From: Tetrastigma voinierianum
Taxonomy: Eukaryota > Streptophyta > Magnoliopsida > Vitales > Vitaceae
Assembly: GCA_016808115.1 (NCBI GenBank)
Contig: JAEQBH010003944.1
Coordinates: forward strand, 43,089-107,088
Length of the DNA stretch: 64,000 nt
Reading direction: 5' to 3'
The position numbers were made by a program, and so were the translations under genes. Shown here piece after piece: positions 1-11,492 of this stretch (positions are counted from its first letter, which is position 1; each line of letters begins with the position of its first letter). The notes below the pieces were generated by a model. The model was not told the origin of the DNA. It searched no databases and saw only the letters and a program-made list of their open reading frames with translations.

Positions 1-588
1 GTGTTGTTCTCCTCCGTGAGAGATAGAAGATTATATATTATTTGCTGAAAACCATTAAAATTGAGTAAATTGCCTCCAAACATCACCAGAAGTGAAAATA
101 GTTCTGGTGGGCGATACATCTTCTCGGCTGAGCGGCGTAATACATTCACCATGAGCAGACACAGCAAGCCCTTCCTCAAAGCGTCATATTTGTTAGCCGG
201 CAGACGCATGACCCTCCCAAAGCTTCATGGCTGTAGAGCGATCGTGACGAAGTCTGAGCCACGCCTTCTCATTTGAAAATACAAATTTACATACATTCAT
301 TCATTTCATTTCATACGAGAGAGAGCCAAAGTTTTACAAACAGTTCGGTTCAATAGCCAACAAACGAAGTGCTTTCTGATTGTTGGGAGATCATTTCATC
401 CTGGGAGACAAATTGCCAAGACTCCCGAAGCACCCGCTGCGAGGGCAATAATTGTCTTAAGGAGATTGGTGTCTAACGAGACTTGATCTATGGCTTAGGT
501 TGACTTTCTGGTTTTTTCACGCAAGCCGTGTTAAATGTTCATCACGCTGCATGAATGACATAGTGCAACAATGCTAAAATTTCTAACA
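1..588 (+). repeat. 5' LTR of the copia element (partial)
   Basis: Aligns by eye with the 3' LTR at 5981-6685 and ends in the same TTCTAACA string. About the first 90 bases of the LTR lie outside the window. The copies differ by many substitutions and short indels, for example where the 3' copy reads a stretch with GCAAACAGGTTCTG and this one is shortened. Confidence 0.8.
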
Positions 589-1602
589 TTCTTAAGACAA
601 TTAAATCACGTTGTGTTTGGTGGCCATCAGTTGCAAAATAATAACATCTTCATAAAAAACAAGTGTTATATTGTAAGAGTGATTTTTTAATTTGCTGCTT
701 GTAAAATATTTTTCTCTGTGCATTGTAAAATATTTTTTATAGCGCAATACGTATTCCAGATTACAAGTATTATTACGGTTTTGCCCATACAAGTACTATT
801 TGCAGTTTTTGTTTTACATAAAATCACGCAAATAGGAGAATGTTACGTGCATTTACCAGCTGCCCAGCGGCGTTACGTGCGGTTTTATTTATTTATTTTT
901 TGCGAAGCGCGTTACGCTCTAACCTTTCTCTTTTCTTTGCATTTTTGTTTGAAAAAAAATAAAAAAATCGTTCTGATTATGTCATTTGTTAGTTTTTACT
1001 TGCATTGCTGGATTACGGATTACACATCTCTTGCACTAGACTTGTTTAGTTTAAATATTTTCTTTGCATATATAAGTTGATTTATTGATTATTTACGTAA
1101 TTGGTTTGTGGTTTATTGATTTTTATACGAGGCGAATTCGGTATATTGCTTTATTGATCATTTCTGCAAAACGAAAATCTGTTTGGTTGAAATATATTTT
1201 ATTTGTTTTGCTCAGTGTTTGGCTAAGCAATTTTTTTAAGATCTTGTGATACGAGAAAAAAATATTTATTTGTGATCGAAATTTGGCTAAGCCATTATTT
1301 TATTGAATTTTTTGAATCACGTGATACCTTTAGATCTTGTGATACGAAAAAAAAAAAAAAAAAACAATAATCTATTTGTTTTAATATATATTTGTACTCA
1401 TAATTTGGCTAAGTCACATTTGTTAATTTTAAGATCTTTGTTTTTTGTGAATAGTAGCCACTTTTATTCAAAGGCGGTTTATTCGGCAATTGGCTGAATC
1501 CTTTATTAATTTAATATATTGTTTATTACCAGCAATTTGGTTCGATGAATATTCTTGATTCTACCGTATGGTGCCTACTCCTCCGCGCACATTATCGCCT
1601 TG
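589..1602 (+). other. Leader between copia LTR and gag, AT-rich with repeated motifs
   Basis: About 1 kb separates the LTR from the first gag similarity, long for a copia leader. It is very AT-rich. From about 1200 to 1500 it repeats two short phrases: ATCTTGTGATACGA (near 1241 and 1336) and TTTGGCTAAG (near 1218, 1284 and 1409). A standard primer-binding site (TGGTATCAGAGC) is not seen after the LTR. The open frame at 718-1080 has a skewed composition and no recognisable domain; I regard it as chance. The stretch may be an expanded leader or contain a later insertion. Confidence 0.5.
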
Positions 1603-2345
1603 ATATTGTGAGTCATGGAGAGCCGGAAAAGTTGATGGAACGAATTCAAAGGTGGCAACAAAAGATGTTGTTCTACTTGACCACCTTGAATTTGGCCCGT
1701 TTCAACGAAGGATGCTCGCGTGAAAATGAAAGCGTGACCCAGTGGTTGTAGGTAGGCTTATGGAAGCATCTTTGATTTCTTGTGTCATGACTACATCACG
1801 AATGGCATGGACAACACACTATATAATGTGTATTCTTCAATCTTAACGAGAGCTGTGGGAATCCTTGGGCAAAGTACAAGGCCAGAGGATGCGGGGCTCT
1901 GAAGTTTATTAGTGGGAGAATTCTAGACTACAGATGCTTGATTCGAGACGGTGATCAGCCAAGTTCAAGATCTACAAGTGATTACGCAGCGTACATCGCG
2001 AAGGGATATCTCCCAAGTGAATCATTCCAAGTACAAACTGTTATTAGAAAATTGCCACCGCTATGGAAGAATTAAAATTACCTAAAGCATAAGCGGAAGG
2101 AAATGAGACTTGAAGACTTGATAGTGAGGCTGAGAATAGAGGAAGACAACCGTGCATCTGAGAAGAAGGCAGGCAAGGGCTTCATAGAATCCAAGGCCAA
2201 TGTTGTGGAACATGGGCAGACCTCCCACAATCCCAGGGCAAGGGAAGCCTGTGTGCGGTCTGCTTGAGTCCTATAGAAGAGTTCCCGGGCCAAGTGTTAT
2301 GTGTGCAACGAAGCAAGGGCGGAGTACTTTAAGGGAGCTGTCACT
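1603..2345 (+). pseudogene. copia gag remnant
   Basis: Capsid-like protein of the copia element. Around 1627-1700 the frame reads EKLMERIQRWQQKMLFYLTT, a hallmark of plant copia gag, and 2050-2200 reads EKLPPLWKN then LEDLIVRLRIEEDNRASEKK, the usual C-terminal part of the capsid domain. Stops and frameshifts separate these blocks. A zinc knuckle is expected near 2290-2330, where CYVCNE-like codons can be traced but the rest of the CCHC is lost. Gag would form the virus-like particle in the cytoplasm; this copy cannot do so. Confidence 0.75.
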
Positions 2346-2459
2346 TAGTCGCAGGAACAAGGGAATCCGGAAAACGCCCTCAAGCCAGTGTGGTGAAGTA
2401 GACGATGTCTCGGACATGAATCTCTCGGTAGTAGTCTCAGGAATTGAACTAGTGGCAGC

Positions 2460-2937
2460 AATGCCAAGGAATGGTGGGTGGACCACAGGGGGCCACTTTC
2501 GTCATGTTGCTCAGGCAAGAAGATGTTCTCATCATATCAAACCATAGATAATGGAGAACAACTCTTTATGGGCAACTCCCTCTTCCTTCGAGTTGAAGGT
2601 CGGGAAGGTAGTATTGAAGATGACATCGAGACAGGAACTTACTCTCGATGATGTGTTGCATGTGCGGGAGAATTGAAAAAGTCTAGTGTACGGATCATTG
2701 TTGAGTAAGAAGGGCTTCAAGTTGGTGTTTGTCTCAGACAACTTCATCCTCACCAAAAATGGGATGTATGTGGGAAAGGGGTACATGAGCAATGGGCTCT
2801 TCAAAATGAATGTAATGACTATTGTACCTCCTATTAAAAATATCAATAAAAAGAGCATGTCTTCTGCTTATATGCTTGAATCTTCAAATGTGTGGCATGG
2901 TAGACTAGGACATGTTAGTTATGATACATTCTTGTGA
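2460..2937 (+). pseudogene. copia protease and GAG-pre-integrase remnant
   Basis: Begins with a WWVDTGAT-like phrase (here WWVDHRGAT) that marks the aspartic protease active site of plant copia elements, the catalytic triad being altered by an insertion. Downstream GEQLFMGNS, TLDDVLHV and GSLLSKKGFKLVFVSDNF follow in shifting frames. The best open part, 2686-2937, contains LTKNGMYVGKGYM, GLFKMNVM and HGRLGHV, the conserved GAG-pre-integrase domain with the first His of the integrase zinc finger. The frame then stops. Family identity is secure; the product is not functional. Confidence 0.82.
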
Positions 2938-3800
2938 TTAATTAATATGGAATGTTTTAATTTTAAATAGATTCAAATCATCTTGAAATGTGAATTTGTG
3001 TGGAATCCTAAACTTACAGAACTTCTTAATCAATTGAAAGAAGTATAATATCTTAAATTAATACATTCAGTTATCTTGTGATCTAAGAAGTTTATTCAAA
3101 GCTGAGGTGGTAAATATTTTCTTACATTAATTGATGAATTGCACAAGATATTGTTATGTTTACTTATTGAGAAGTAAAGATGAGGCATTGGAAATGTTTC
3201 AGCATTTCAAGAATCAGTGGAGAATTGACTTGATGAGAAAGGTCAAGGTGATAAGAGTATTAGAGGTGGTGAATGGAAGGCACCTTTGAGGTGGTTATGT
3301 TCACAACATGGTATAATACATAAGCGGCGCACCTATTCACCTCGGCAAAATGGGAGTTCTTCAGACGTAAAAATAGAACTTTAAAAGAAATGATGAATGC
3401 ATTCTTATTAAGTTGGACTACCTCAATTTGTGAAACAATTCTTCATAAATTATTTTCTCATCAGATACCTCACCAAAGCCAATAAATCCTACGAGTTGTG
3501 GAAAGGTCTAAGACCTTCTTACAAATACTTAAAAGTGTGGAGTGTCGCTAAAGTGGCGAGTACCTATACTAAAGGTTAAATAGGACCCAAAAAACTGTTG
3601 ATTGTGTTTTCATTGGTTATGCACATAATAATAGTAGTGCATATGTTTTCTAAGGTCATAAATCCAGAAATTGTCGATATGCATGCCAACACTATTATCG
3701 AATCAAGGAATGCATCTTTCTTTGAAAATGTATTCCTTACCAAATCCACAGGAGTCGAACTTCAGTAAGGGGACTCATGAATCTTTGCAATAGAGCGTGG
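2890..3800 (+). pseudogene. copia integrase remnant
   Basis: Follows directly on the HGRLGH motif. Traces of the catalytic core can be read out of frame: YFLTLIDE (first catalytic Asp region) near 3115, CSQHGIIH and YSPRQNGSS near 3298-3360 (second Asp and Glu region), then NKSYELWKG and KTVDCVFIGYAHN near 3475-3630, the latter typical of the DUF-like stretch after copia integrase cores. At least a dozen stops break the region. Integrase normally inserts the cDNA into host DNA; this copy is dead. Confidence 0.75.
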
Positions 3801-3954
3801 TGAGGCCAACAAGATGATGATGAACCTAGATCTGACAAAGAACTAGAACATCAAGAATCTTTGGTCGAATTTTCGCGTATCTGTTAGAAGATGGGCCTCA
3901 AGCTTTAAGGAAGCTATGTCGATCTGAAGCTCCGGCGTATTGAAGAAGTACTCG

Positions 3955-4700
3955 CAGTAGTAAGAATCATCTTGCGAAATCATACATTGGGAACTAATTG
4001 GATCTTCCCACCAGGTTCAAAACCTCTAGGATATAAATGGATATTCCGAAGAAAATGACGAGATGGATCTAGTAATTATTAAATATAAAGCGGTATTTGG
4101 TTATCAAAGTTGGCGAGAGCTGAATTTATTTCGATACCTATTCTTGTGTAAAGAATATCATCCATTCGGATGCTAGCAACTATTAACGACTATACACAAT
4201 CTCGAGATACATCAAATGGATGTAAAGACGGCTTTCTTAAATGGTGACTGGATGAAGAAATCTACATGGGACATGCCCGGAAAGGGTTTGTTATTCAGGT
4301 CGAAGAAAGAAGTTTGTCGGGATTATTAAATCCCTTTATGGATTAAAGCAAGCACCCGATGCAATGGCATGAGAAGTTGTGATTAATGATGACAAATGGA
4401 TTGAAATCAACGAGTGTGACAAATGTGTATGTTAGAACAGAGGCGTGGATTTGTCTATTATCTTAATCTCTATATTATTGATATGTCATCATGGGTGGCA
4501 ATAATGAAATCATTAAAACTACTAAGGATATGTTCAACAATAAGTTTGAAATGAAGACTTAGGTGTTGATGATGTTATACTTAGGAATAAGATCTCCAAG
4601 ACATCGAGATGGACTAATATTATCTCAATCACATTACGACAGAAAATTCTCAAGATATTTAAACAAAATGATAGTAGTCCAATGAGACACTGCGAGTGTA
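3955..4700 (+). pseudogene. copia reverse transcriptase remnant
   Basis: Near 3985-4060 the sequence reads NWIFPPGSKPLGYKWIFRRK, the conserved start of the copia RT domain (RVT_2 family). Near 4214-4265 it reads MDVKTAFLNG followed by EEIYMG, containing the first catalytic Asp block. SLYGLKQAP is recognisable near 4335-4350. The YVDD box expected near 4470-4490 is altered: codons for LYIIDM are seen instead. Stops and frameshifts interrupt all blocks. The domain order relative to integrase confirms copia. Confidence 0.8.
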
Positions 4701-4869
4701 AATCTACATCTATCCAAAAATAATGTAAAGTCTTTCTGCATGAGAATATGCTTTTAAGCGATTGGCGACCTTATCTTGTGTCATGAGCGTGCGTCGGACA
4801 TAGCTTCTGCATCGATAATTGGTAATTGGTAATCGGTCGGGACCATTGGAAGGCTTAATAGTTAGAGTT

Positions 4870-5400
4870 TTGAGGTATTTGAAATACACAGCTATGGATT
4901 CTTTGCTCAAAATATCCAGCCCATTATGAAGGATATTGTGATGCGGAGTGGATATCAGGCACCAAAGACTCGAAGTCCACAAGTGGCTATCTGTTTACTT
5001 GAATGAGGTGGGCGGTGTCTTGATCTTCTAAGCAAGCGTCTTGCTAGATCCACGATGGAATGCGAGTTTATTGCACTGCACTAGATAAAGCCGGTGAAGA
5101 AGCAGAGGGTTTGCCATTTCTTAGAAGACATTCCAATATGGCTACAACTCGTGCCTCGTTTATCCGTGATTCATTAAGAGAATAATCAAGAATTGGAAGA
5201 GCACGAGTCATATATATAACGTGTAAGTCTCGGCATATTCGCTAAGACACACCGTAAGACAACTTCTCTCTAATGGTGTTATGACCATTGAATACATAAG
5301 GTCAAAAGAGAACATTATGGATCCGCAACCAAAGGTCACCAAAGAGCAAGTAAGTAAATCATCGAGGGGAATGGGTTTAAAGCCTATGCACTAAAGAGTC
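4870..5400 (+). pseudogene. copia RNase H remnant and pol C-terminus
   Basis: Near 4930-5000 the text reads YCDAEWISGTKDSKSTSGYLF, the signature of the copia RNase H (catalytic Asp in CDA). It continues with remnants of CEIHDGMRVYCTALDKAGEEAE, where the second acidic residue lies. Near 5200-5395 come traces of RHIRRHTVRQLLSNGV and GMGLKPM, the usual end of plant copia pol. Broken by several stops. The following bases to 5970 match the long untranslated tail seen before the LTR in this type of element. Confidence 0.75.
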
Positions 5401-5980
5401 GCTAGAATGGCAACCCAACCTAGCTGACTGGAGATCCCAAGATCTAGGTTCAAAGGGACAACCGAGTTTTGTGTGACTCATTGAAGATCACTATGGAGAA
5501 CAAATCTCCTACTCATTCCTATAATCAGAATAGTGATGCCTGCAGTGTTGAACAGGGTAAGCTAAGCTTTTAATGATTCTTATATCTTGTTAAAGACAAG
5601 TGGGGTATAGCAGAATACCTTCCATAAGAAGTCACCTATGTGAGTGAGAACTGGGCCGGTTCTATGAGAATGATAAAGGCTACATTCTCTAGGAGCACTC
5701 ATGAAACCGTGGAATTGCTCAGTGGCCAAATGAACACAACTGAGAACCAATCAGGTCGAAAGATTCTCACATGGAATGCTATCAGTTTCGTTTACACAAA
5801 TGATTGAACAGCTTCAAGACATCATGTTCACTCGATCAATCAAGAACCTCGATAGCATTTCACACAAGGTCTGCTCACAAGCTACCTTCCTCTATACAGA
5901 AAATTTCCAACTGAACTCTCTCTCTTAGTGTCAGCATGTCATTCGCATTAATCTTAGTCAATTTCATTCAAGTGGGGGAT
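5401..5980 (+). other. copia 3' untranslated tail and polypurine tract
   Basis: No convincing coding domain. It ends in AAGTGGGGGAT immediately before the TGTTGG start of the 3' LTR; this purine-rich tract (about 5970-5980) primes plus-strand cDNA synthesis in retroelements and fixes the LTR boundary at 5981. Confidence 0.7.
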
Positions 5981-6685
5981 TGTTGGAAAAATGGCTCGAA
6001 AGACATTAATTAGCTATCTTTGAGTTTTTAAAATTACAATGGATCCTACAAAGCTTTTTCGGTGGGTCCATGGGAATGTGTTCTCTCCATGAGGAGATGA
6101 AGATTATATATTGAGTCAAGCCAAACCATTGGCGAGGAATTACAAAATCGGGCTTCCAAACATCACCCCGTGAAATGGTTATCATTGATCGATGTGCATC
6201 TTCCAGTTAGACGCGATCAGAAATCGTTTTCGACTATGAACAGACACAACTTTTCCAGCGCCATGACTGTCAATGTAATTGCATATGACCCTCCTAAGCT
6301 TCAAGGATCAGACAATACTATGAGTGTGTCTATATAGCAAGACCACACCTTCTCTATTTTGAAAATACAAATTTTATATACATTCCATTCATTTCATTTC
6401 ATAATGGTAGAGAGAGACAGAGTTTTGGCAAATGTTTTGGCTCGATAGCCAACAAACGAAGTGTTTTCTGATTGTTGGGAGATCATTTCATCCTGGGAGA
6501 CAAATTGCCAAAGACTCGAAGCACCACTGCGAGGGCAATAATTGTCTTAAGGAGATTGTGTCTAACACAAGACTTGATCTGCAAACAGGTTCTGACTTTT
6601 CTGGTTTTTTTTTTTCCTGCAAACCGTGTTAAATGTTCATCTGCTACATGAATTGTTATATTTAACAGTGCTAAAATTTCTAACA
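5981..6685 (+). repeat. 3' LTR of the copia element
   Basis: Starts TGTTGGAAAAATGG directly after the polypurine tract and ends TTCTAACA, giving the TG...CA termini expected of an LTR and a length of about 705 bp. Its last 600 bp match window positions 1-588. Confidence 0.85.
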
Positions 6686-7155
6686 CATACACCACAAAAT
6701 GTTATCCCAGTAGGATATAAATGGGTGTTTGTACGAAAGAGAAATGAGAATAATGAGGTGGTGAGATATGTGCGAGACTAGTCAAGCCAAGGATTTTCTA
6801 GAAACTAGGTATTGATTTTGATCAAATATATTCTCCTATTATGGATTGCATTACGTTCCGCTACTTAATATCTTTAAAAGAAATAGAATTTAGATATGCA
6901 GTTAATGGACGCCGTGACCACATATTTAAATTGGTCATTAGACGCTCATATTTACTTGAAAATCCATGAAGGATTTACAATTCTCGAGATCAAAGAAAAT
7001 TAAAATCGTAACATGTATAGCGTTAAATTGCAAAGGTCATTATATGGTCTAAAAAATAAAGAATTCGATGTGGTACAACCGATCGAAAGTGAATTCTCCT
7101 AAAAGAAATATATAAATAACGATGCATATCCTTGTGTGTTCATAAAGAAGTCAAA
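6686..7155 (+). pseudogene. Older copia reverse transcriptase fragment
   Basis: Immediately right of the copia LTR the plus strand reads VIPVGYKWVFVRKRNENNEVV, then traces of MQLMDAVTTYLN, KIHEGF, KLQRSLYGLKN and DAYPCVFIKKS. These are RT blocks of a different copia lineage. The fragment starts and stops abruptly: the left break is the copia insertion at 6685 and the right break is the start of the duplicated segment near 7160. It therefore dates as the oldest layer here. No complete catalytic box survives. Confidence 0.75.
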
Positions 7156-7159
7156 ATGA

Positions 7160-8253
7160 CTCTTTGCTGGTGGCAACATGGAGCATAGGCTCTTTAGGGC
7201 AAAAATGAACTTCATTGTTTTTGTGTTTTTCGTTTTACTCAAAATGACTTCATTTTTATTTTTTAACTTAAAATGACTTCATTTTGATTACCCATTATGG
7301 GGATTATTTATTTTAAGCTCAATTTTGATGGACCTAGAAGGGAAGCAATGAAGGACATATTCCAGGATATGTTCAATTGAAGTGATGCAAAGGAACCTAG
7401 TAATGAAAACCACGATTTGAAAAATAAATTTTAGAAATTTAACTTTTCATCCATTTTGACCTCATTAAAAAAATATATATATATCCTCAATATTTTCTTG
7501 TAAAATAAGGCTTTCTTTTCAAAGTATATAATATAAATACATGAAATAGCAAAGGACATTTTTGTCCACAATGAGTCATTCTTCAAGAAAAAACATGGAG
7601 AGGGTCTTTACAAATTTAAAGTTATTTGAGTTCTTCTAACCAAATATTTTTAAACAAAACCAATTCCTTGAAATTCTGAGATGATAGTAAGCTTGTTTTC
7701 TGGAATAGGTTAAGTTAGCTTATACAATTAATGTTGAATATTATATAATATATTATATTAATAATTTCTTCCTTCTATAGATGTTTGATTTCTTTCTGAA
7801 ATAGAAATTTACAAGTGAGAACAAATAATCTGCTACTTAATGGTTTGAAATAATATTATAACTATTTAAATTTTTTATAGAAATGATAAATTTTCCTTGA
7901 AAAAATTATGTATGAGGATCTGTTATATATATAAAAAATTATCTTATATATATAAACCTTGCCAAAAATTAAGGAGGTTACGAGTTTTATATTTTAGGCT
8001 ATAATTCATTCGAAAGACATTTTTTGTAAGGATATTTAGTTATTTTCTATTTAAAATAGGTTAATTATTTCATATTAGGTTATGTGAAAGATAAGTGAAG
8101 CATAGGATATTTATTTTGAACTCATTATGCTTTTCTTCTTGTACACTTGTAATTAGGAAATGAGCAATATGGGAGGTGCTCCATCTTTAGTTGGGAGGAA
8201 ATGCACAATATGGGAGGTGTTTCATCTTTAGTTGGGATACCCTGGTGTTTCAT
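7160..8253. other. AT-rich spacer within duplication copy 1
   Basis: No coding domain, RNA gene or element end recognised. Contains repeated phrases such as AAAATGACTTCATTTTTATT near 7242 and 7270. Its only clear relationship is to 55980-57077. Confidence 0.6.
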
Positions 8254-8410
8254 AACCAATGTTTTAAAAATCGGATCGAACCGATTGATCGGATCAAGCC
8301 GACTAGTGATATTTTGGGCCTGCTATGAGTTTGACTACCTGGCTTGGCCCAAAACTATGAACTCTAATTTTTTTATTTTAGTCACCGACTTGGCTTTTAA
8401 AACATCACTC
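8254..8410. mobile_element. MITE-like inverted-repeat element
   Basis: About 157 bp flanked by imperfect inverted ends, AACCAATGTTTTAAAA on the left and CTTTTAAAACATC on the right. The paralogue at 57078-57230 shows the ends better (right end GGTTTTTAAAACATTGTTC). The interior is rich in CCGATTGATCGG-like steps. The small size, inverted ends and lack of coding fit a non-autonomous DNA element; superfamily unknown, no target duplication identified. Confidence 0.4.
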
Positions 8411-8529
8411 ATAGCCCAATATTACCTTAGGTTGGCTCCATCAGAGGGTTTGACCTCTGAAAGACTAGATAGATCTAAAATGGAAAGACCCCACCCTACT
8501 ACCTACATGAACCATCAAATAATTCTTAG

Positions 8530-8880
8530 ATCTTGGATGACAAAACGGACTGTGTCGTCGGATTCATCTCGTGAAATCCAGTGACCCAGAAAAGTTTCGT
8601 TGAATTCTGAAACAGTCGGAATATTTTTATAATTTTATGGGTGATAAGTTGCCAATGACTCAAGGGACGAGATTTTTATGAAAATCTCGGAATTTAAGAA
8701 ATAGCTTGAGCTAAGTTCATTTAAAATAAATTGAACTAAAAAGAAATAAATAGTTTCGGGGCAAAGACGGACTCGAATGAGAGATGAACACATGACGCAA
8801 TGTGAGCCATGTATCCAAAAATTAAAAAAAAATTTAAAAAAAAAAGGAAAGAAAAGGATAAAAATTCAAAAGGAAAGGAA
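8530..8880 (+). repeat. Gypsy family-G LTR fragment, plus orientation
   Basis: Reverse complement of 18070-18310 in the solo LTR: both contain the strings GATGAGATTTTTACGAAAATCTCGG-like, AAATAAATTGAACTAAAAAGAAATAAA and GTTTCGGGG. It lacks the LTR terminus and lies directly before another LTR start at 8897. Confidence 0.65.
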
Positions 8881-8896
8881 AAATGAACAGACATAT

Positions 8897-11296
8897 TGTG
8901 AAACCCCGAGAAAATCTAATTTTTCTGAAAAATGGTAAAACGGTAATTTCGGTCAAAACCCAAAATTTTTCTAAATCTCAGATGATGAAACGGATTTCAC
9001 CGTTGTAATCGTCTCGCGAATTCTAGCTACCACGTCGAATTTCGTCGAATTCCGAGACAGTCGAAATTTTACGTTTTTCTAGGCACCGGGTGTCGGGTGC
9101 CGTAAAACAGGTTTGAGAGACATGTGATGTAACAAAAGTCACCTACTACATATACCCATGTGACACATGTTACATGATTAGTGAGATGATGGAGATGAAT
9201 GCCTTAGATTAAGCCATGTGTCAAAAATCAAATAGTTAAATGAGGGACACAAGTGGAATTATGAAAAGTTTAAATGAGTATGTCAAAGAGCAAATAGTCT
9301 TCTTCATTTCCTTGAGACACAAATCGGTGAAACGCAGCAAAGGTGGCTGGTTTGAGTTTTTGCAGAGAGAGGGCTTCTCTCTAGATTTCCCGCGCCTGCA
9401 CCTTCTGCCCCTCGGCGGAGCAAGAAGTAAAAGTCGACGACGCTGGCGAGGGCTATATGGTGGACACCGATTTGGTGGAGTTTTGACAACTCCAAGTGGT
9501 AGGGGTCTTCTCCTACTTGTGTTATTCTTTGGCTAAGAGCCATGTGAATGGTTAGGGATATTCTGAGGCTTGAATTAGCCGTGTTTGCGGTCTAAAAATA
9601 CTTGAACCGAGCGAGAAGATCCCTAGTGTGGTCGTGGAACAAGGCCGAACCTGTGGTTTCACTTTCATGTGTGTATTGTCAGGTGTTTCTGGTGATTCAA
9701 AATGAATTACTTGATTGGTTAATTAGCCCATGTGGAGCTAATTTTTGTGTGTTATTGGTTAAAATTGAATAAATATGATTTATGTGAGTTAATTATGTTA
9801 GTATATACATGTTTTATATTAAAGATGAATCGTTTGAGTCAGGTGAGAATTAATATGTTAATGCATGTGATTAAATGTGTTAACATGATGTGGAATTATA
9901 TAAAAAATATAATTGTGTGTAAGCCATTGTAAATGAATTGTAATTAATTCAAGTGAGCTAATTTTGATGCTATTAATGTGAATTAAATAACATGTGGCAT
10001 GTATGTAAATTTTGTTAATATATGTGTAAATGATATATTGACATATGTGGTTTGAGAATGGCATAATGCATTTCCCTCTATATGCCTGGGAACCTAGAAA
10101 ATTAGGTGTGAGTGCAATGATATGGAAGAAATAGTATGATGTTTTTCGCTGGGCTACAGATATCAGTGACCCCACATAGATCACACAAGACAACCACAGA
10201 CGCTTACTCGTCAGTGTGTGTTTATGTTGAATCATTGCATGTGCACTTAGGTGGGGAGTAATCCAAGTAGGGTAATTCCACTACTGGGAATTGCTCACCC
10301 TATCGAAAGAATATTATTTTAGGTACAGGGATCGTGCCACGTTGCCGGCCATGTTGTGCACGCTGTGTGGGCGGCCGACATGTCGCGGCACGCGTTGCTC
10401 GACCAAGCGTGTTCACAAGCGCTTGTACACTCTGGCCGACCTTATTGGCGCCACACAGGCGTGCGACCAGCCTGCCCTCCTAGCTGGGTCATGACCCAAA
10501 GAATGCGTTGACTCACCAATCCGTAAATCCAGAAAATTTTATTTTGCATAGCTCGACTACCCAAGGCCCCAAACATCGCCTTCTCGATCCTAAATTGGGA
10601 TCGAGTATCTAGGCTTACTCACTCGCCCCACCCGAAACCGTGTCATTAAATGACTTTTAAGCTATAAATAACATCGAGTAGGAAAATGCCCTACCTTTTT
10701 TAAATTTGTCGAAACCTCGAATTTCGATCTCACTGCTCTAGCCGCGGGCACTAACTCTGGCTCGCTCCAAATGTCGACAAATGGATCTCCAGAAAACTAG
10801 AAAGAATGAGGGGCTTCTCTCCCTCTTCTTCCTCTCCTTTTTTTTTTCTCTCTCTATCTCTTCCCTTTTTCCTCCCTCTACCGGCTTGTCTAACATGCTC
10901 ATGCTGGATGTCCCTCTCGCTCATGTGTCACCCTCTCATTGCTCTCTTTGGATTTCCCTTCTTATCCACTTATCCTAAACTTCTCAATTCCATCTCTTGT
11001 GTGGTGACACATGGTCATCCCATGGACTTTTTGACTTTTCCCCTCCATTTGACACATGGCTCAATGTGAGCCCTCTAAACAAGTGCCAAGTGTCAAGTGT
11101 CACTCGTTACTCTCGGTGCCTCAAAAAACGTGAAATTCTGACAGTCTCGGAATTCGATAGTGTAACTAGATTTCACGAGACGATTCCAATGGTGAAGTCC
11201 GTTTCATTATCCGAGATCCAGAAAAATTTTAGATTTTTCACTGAAATTACCGTTTTACCCTTTTTCATAAAATTTGAATTTTTCTCGGGTTTTACA
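8897..11296. mobile_element. Inverted pair of family-G LTR pieces (foldback-like composite)
   Basis: The left end begins TGTGAAACCCCGAGAAAA and continues TGGTAAAACGGTAATTTCGG; the right end is the inverse, ending ACCGTTTTACCC...TTTTTCTCGGGTTTTACA. The inverted match extends about 200 bp inward. The left part (to about 10330) follows the LTR in plus orientation, including the TAGGGGTCTTCTCCTAC stretch near 9500; the right part (about 10500-11296) follows it in minus orientation. Both outer edges are LTR 5' starts, so the block looks like a terminal-inverted-repeat element although it is made of LTR sequence. No transposase or polyprotein lies inside. The same composite occurs at 57703-60114. 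Confidence 0.65.
10340..10495. other. GC-rich island at the centre of the inverted LTR pair
   Basis: About 155 bp much richer in G+C than anything nearby, with many CG steps (CGGCCGACATGTCGCGGC). An open frame of 67 codons crosses it with several Cys, but the counterpart at 59130-59290 has quite different codons, so I do not regard it as a gene. Confidence 0.5.
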
Positions 11297-11492
11297 ACTC
11301 TATACCACACTGTTGTGTCCCATTTATCGGGATCCATATTTTCACTAAAATCGGGCAGAGTCTCATTTGTTCGAGGAGCTCTACCCAATAAACAACCTGT
11401 ATAACAATATATTTATGACCCATCCAGGGTCTCAACAGAGGTAGTAATGACCACACAGGGTCCATCTATCCATATCCACAATCAATGTTTTC
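11297..11492 (-). repeat. Family-G-like LTR 3' end fragment, minus strand
   Basis: Contains AAAATCGGGCAGAGTCTC, GAGCTCTACCCAA and CACACAGGGTCCAT, phrases shared with the 3' portions of the LTRs at 15735 and 33980. It directly abuts the LTR start at 11296. Repeated at 60115-60318. Confidence 0.5.

Larger units (their letters stand above)
1..6685 (+). mobile_element. Ty1/copia LTR retrotransposon, degraded, 5' end cut by window edge
   Basis: A complete domain order is readable on the plus strand: LTR, leader, gag, protease, integrase, reverse transcriptase, RNase H, polypurine tract, LTR. Integrase before RT is the copia arrangement. The two LTRs match over much of their length (for example the shared strings around TTATATATT, CAAACATCACC and the common end GCTAAAATTTCTAACA), but are clearly diverged, so the insertion is old. 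No domain stays open for long; dozens of stops and frameshifts make it non-autonomous. The RT wording (PPGSKPLGYKWIF, DVKTAFLNG) resembles Tork/Tnt1-type elements; that lineage call is tentative. The right end abuts an unrelated copia RT fragment, so it inserted into an older element. Confidence 0.88.

Noticed and set aside
718..1080. 120-codon frame rich in Phe, Leu and Ile
   Set aside because: AT-rich copia leader; composition explains it and no domain is recognisable.
10291..10494. Cys-rich 67-codon frame
   Set aside because: The partner sequence in duplication copy 2 does not preserve the frame or the Cys pattern.
11173..11388. 71-codon minus frame repeated at 59964-60206
   Set aside because: It is LTR sequence shared by both duplication copies and by other family-G LTRs; conservation follows the repeat, not a protein.
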